Assembly (NCBI GenBank): GCA_945271295.1
Contig: CALYPG010000015.1
Location: 1 to 59,973 of the forward strand
Reading direction: 5' to 3'
From: an uncultured Gilliamella sp.
GTDB taxonomy: Bacteria > Pseudomonadota > Gammaproteobacteria > Enterobacterales > Orbaceae
Length of the DNA: 59,973 nucleotides
The position numbers and the translations under genes were made by a program. Numbering within the stretch: the first letter of the stretch is position 1; the number at the start of each line of letters is the position of its first letter. Below, one piece after another: positions 59,902 through 59,973 of the stretch. Below the pieces are notes generated by a model, which did not search any database, was not told the origin of the DNA, and saw only the letters and a program-made list of their open reading frames with translations.

Positions 59902-59973
59902 CTGACACGGCGTCAGCAAAAAGCTGGTAGCGATAAGGTTAGTGAATTTAGTGATTAAGATCAAAAATTTTGA
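59901..59973 (+). other. Start of the rRNA operon leader (runs off the window)
   Basis: The transcribed leader from the P1 start to the window edge. It contains a small CAGC-AAAAA-GCTG hairpin (from about 59914). A boxA antitermination element is not reached. The 16S gene should follow outside the window. Confidence 0.7.

Noticed and set aside
59713-59964. Minus-strand 83-codon frame at the right edge
   Set aside because: It runs straight through the rrn P1 promoter and leader and has no family signal.

Overview
The window is an AT-rich stretch of a gamma-proteobacterial chromosome. Its proteins resemble those of Enterobacterales and Pasteurellales (FabI, MurA, GlnB, NrdD, RhlB, CbrA and PfkA align almost residue for residue with E. 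coli), and several E. coli-like neighbourhoods survive (rhlB/trxA/rho, yddB-yddA-pqqL, fieF-pfkA, nrdD-nrdG). With the low G+C and the sugar-acid PTS genes, I infer an Orbaceae gut symbiont (Gilliamella-like). That is an inference, not a match made against a database.

Layout. 1-10205: sugar-acid catabolism. gntK and edd (gluconate to KDPG) follow an 8-bp tandem repeat. Next come a LevR-type sigma-54 activator, a sigma-54 promoter and a dga-type operon: a mannose-family PTS, glucosaminate-6-phosphate ammonia lyase and KDGP aldolase. 10420-13865: an SLC13 permease with RCK_C domains, a small membrane protein and fmt. 14301-21437: a TonB-dependent receptor, an SbmA-like ABC protein and an M16 lipoprotein protease, i.e. 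a YddB/YddA/PqqL (Fus-like) protease-associated import system behind a Fur-like site. 21468-28629: tehB, fabI (with Ala at position 93), purL and aroF with three TyrR-like boxes.

28933-35392 is the most interesting part. It holds a signal-less ApbE flavin transferase, a divergent LysR regulator, a small FMN_red protein, a three-domain FMN_red/FMN_bind/FAD flavoprotein with an ApbE target motif, and an OFA-type MFS transporter. Together these look like a complete cytoplasmic NAD(P)H-dependent enoate reductase module of the acrylate/hydroxycinnamate reductase type. The flavoprotein lacks the fumarate reductase catalytic arginine.

35484-45301 is mostly housekeeping: aroB, nadE-glnB, sxy/tfoX, rhlB, trxA (with an unusual CEPC active site), rho with a possible leader peptide, and gnd. 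45443-48051 is an accessory island: an M23 metallopeptidase effector-like protein directly followed by a secreted putative immunity protein, then decayed immunity-like genes. 48149-50966: tandem NrdR boxes and nrdDG. 50982-51299: a pseudogene with several in-frame stops. 51306-56511: cbrA, then murA-yajL-fieF-pfkA. 56681-59463: a small GNAT, an acyltransferase-3 and a membrane-anchored Sel1-like protein. The window ends in a strong rrn P1-type promoter, so an rRNA operon should begin just beyond the right edge.

The metabolic theme is anaerobic or microaerobic sugar-acid use: gluconate and glucosaminate converge on KDPG, gnd and pfkA serve the other routes, and the flavin reductase could act as an NADH sink.
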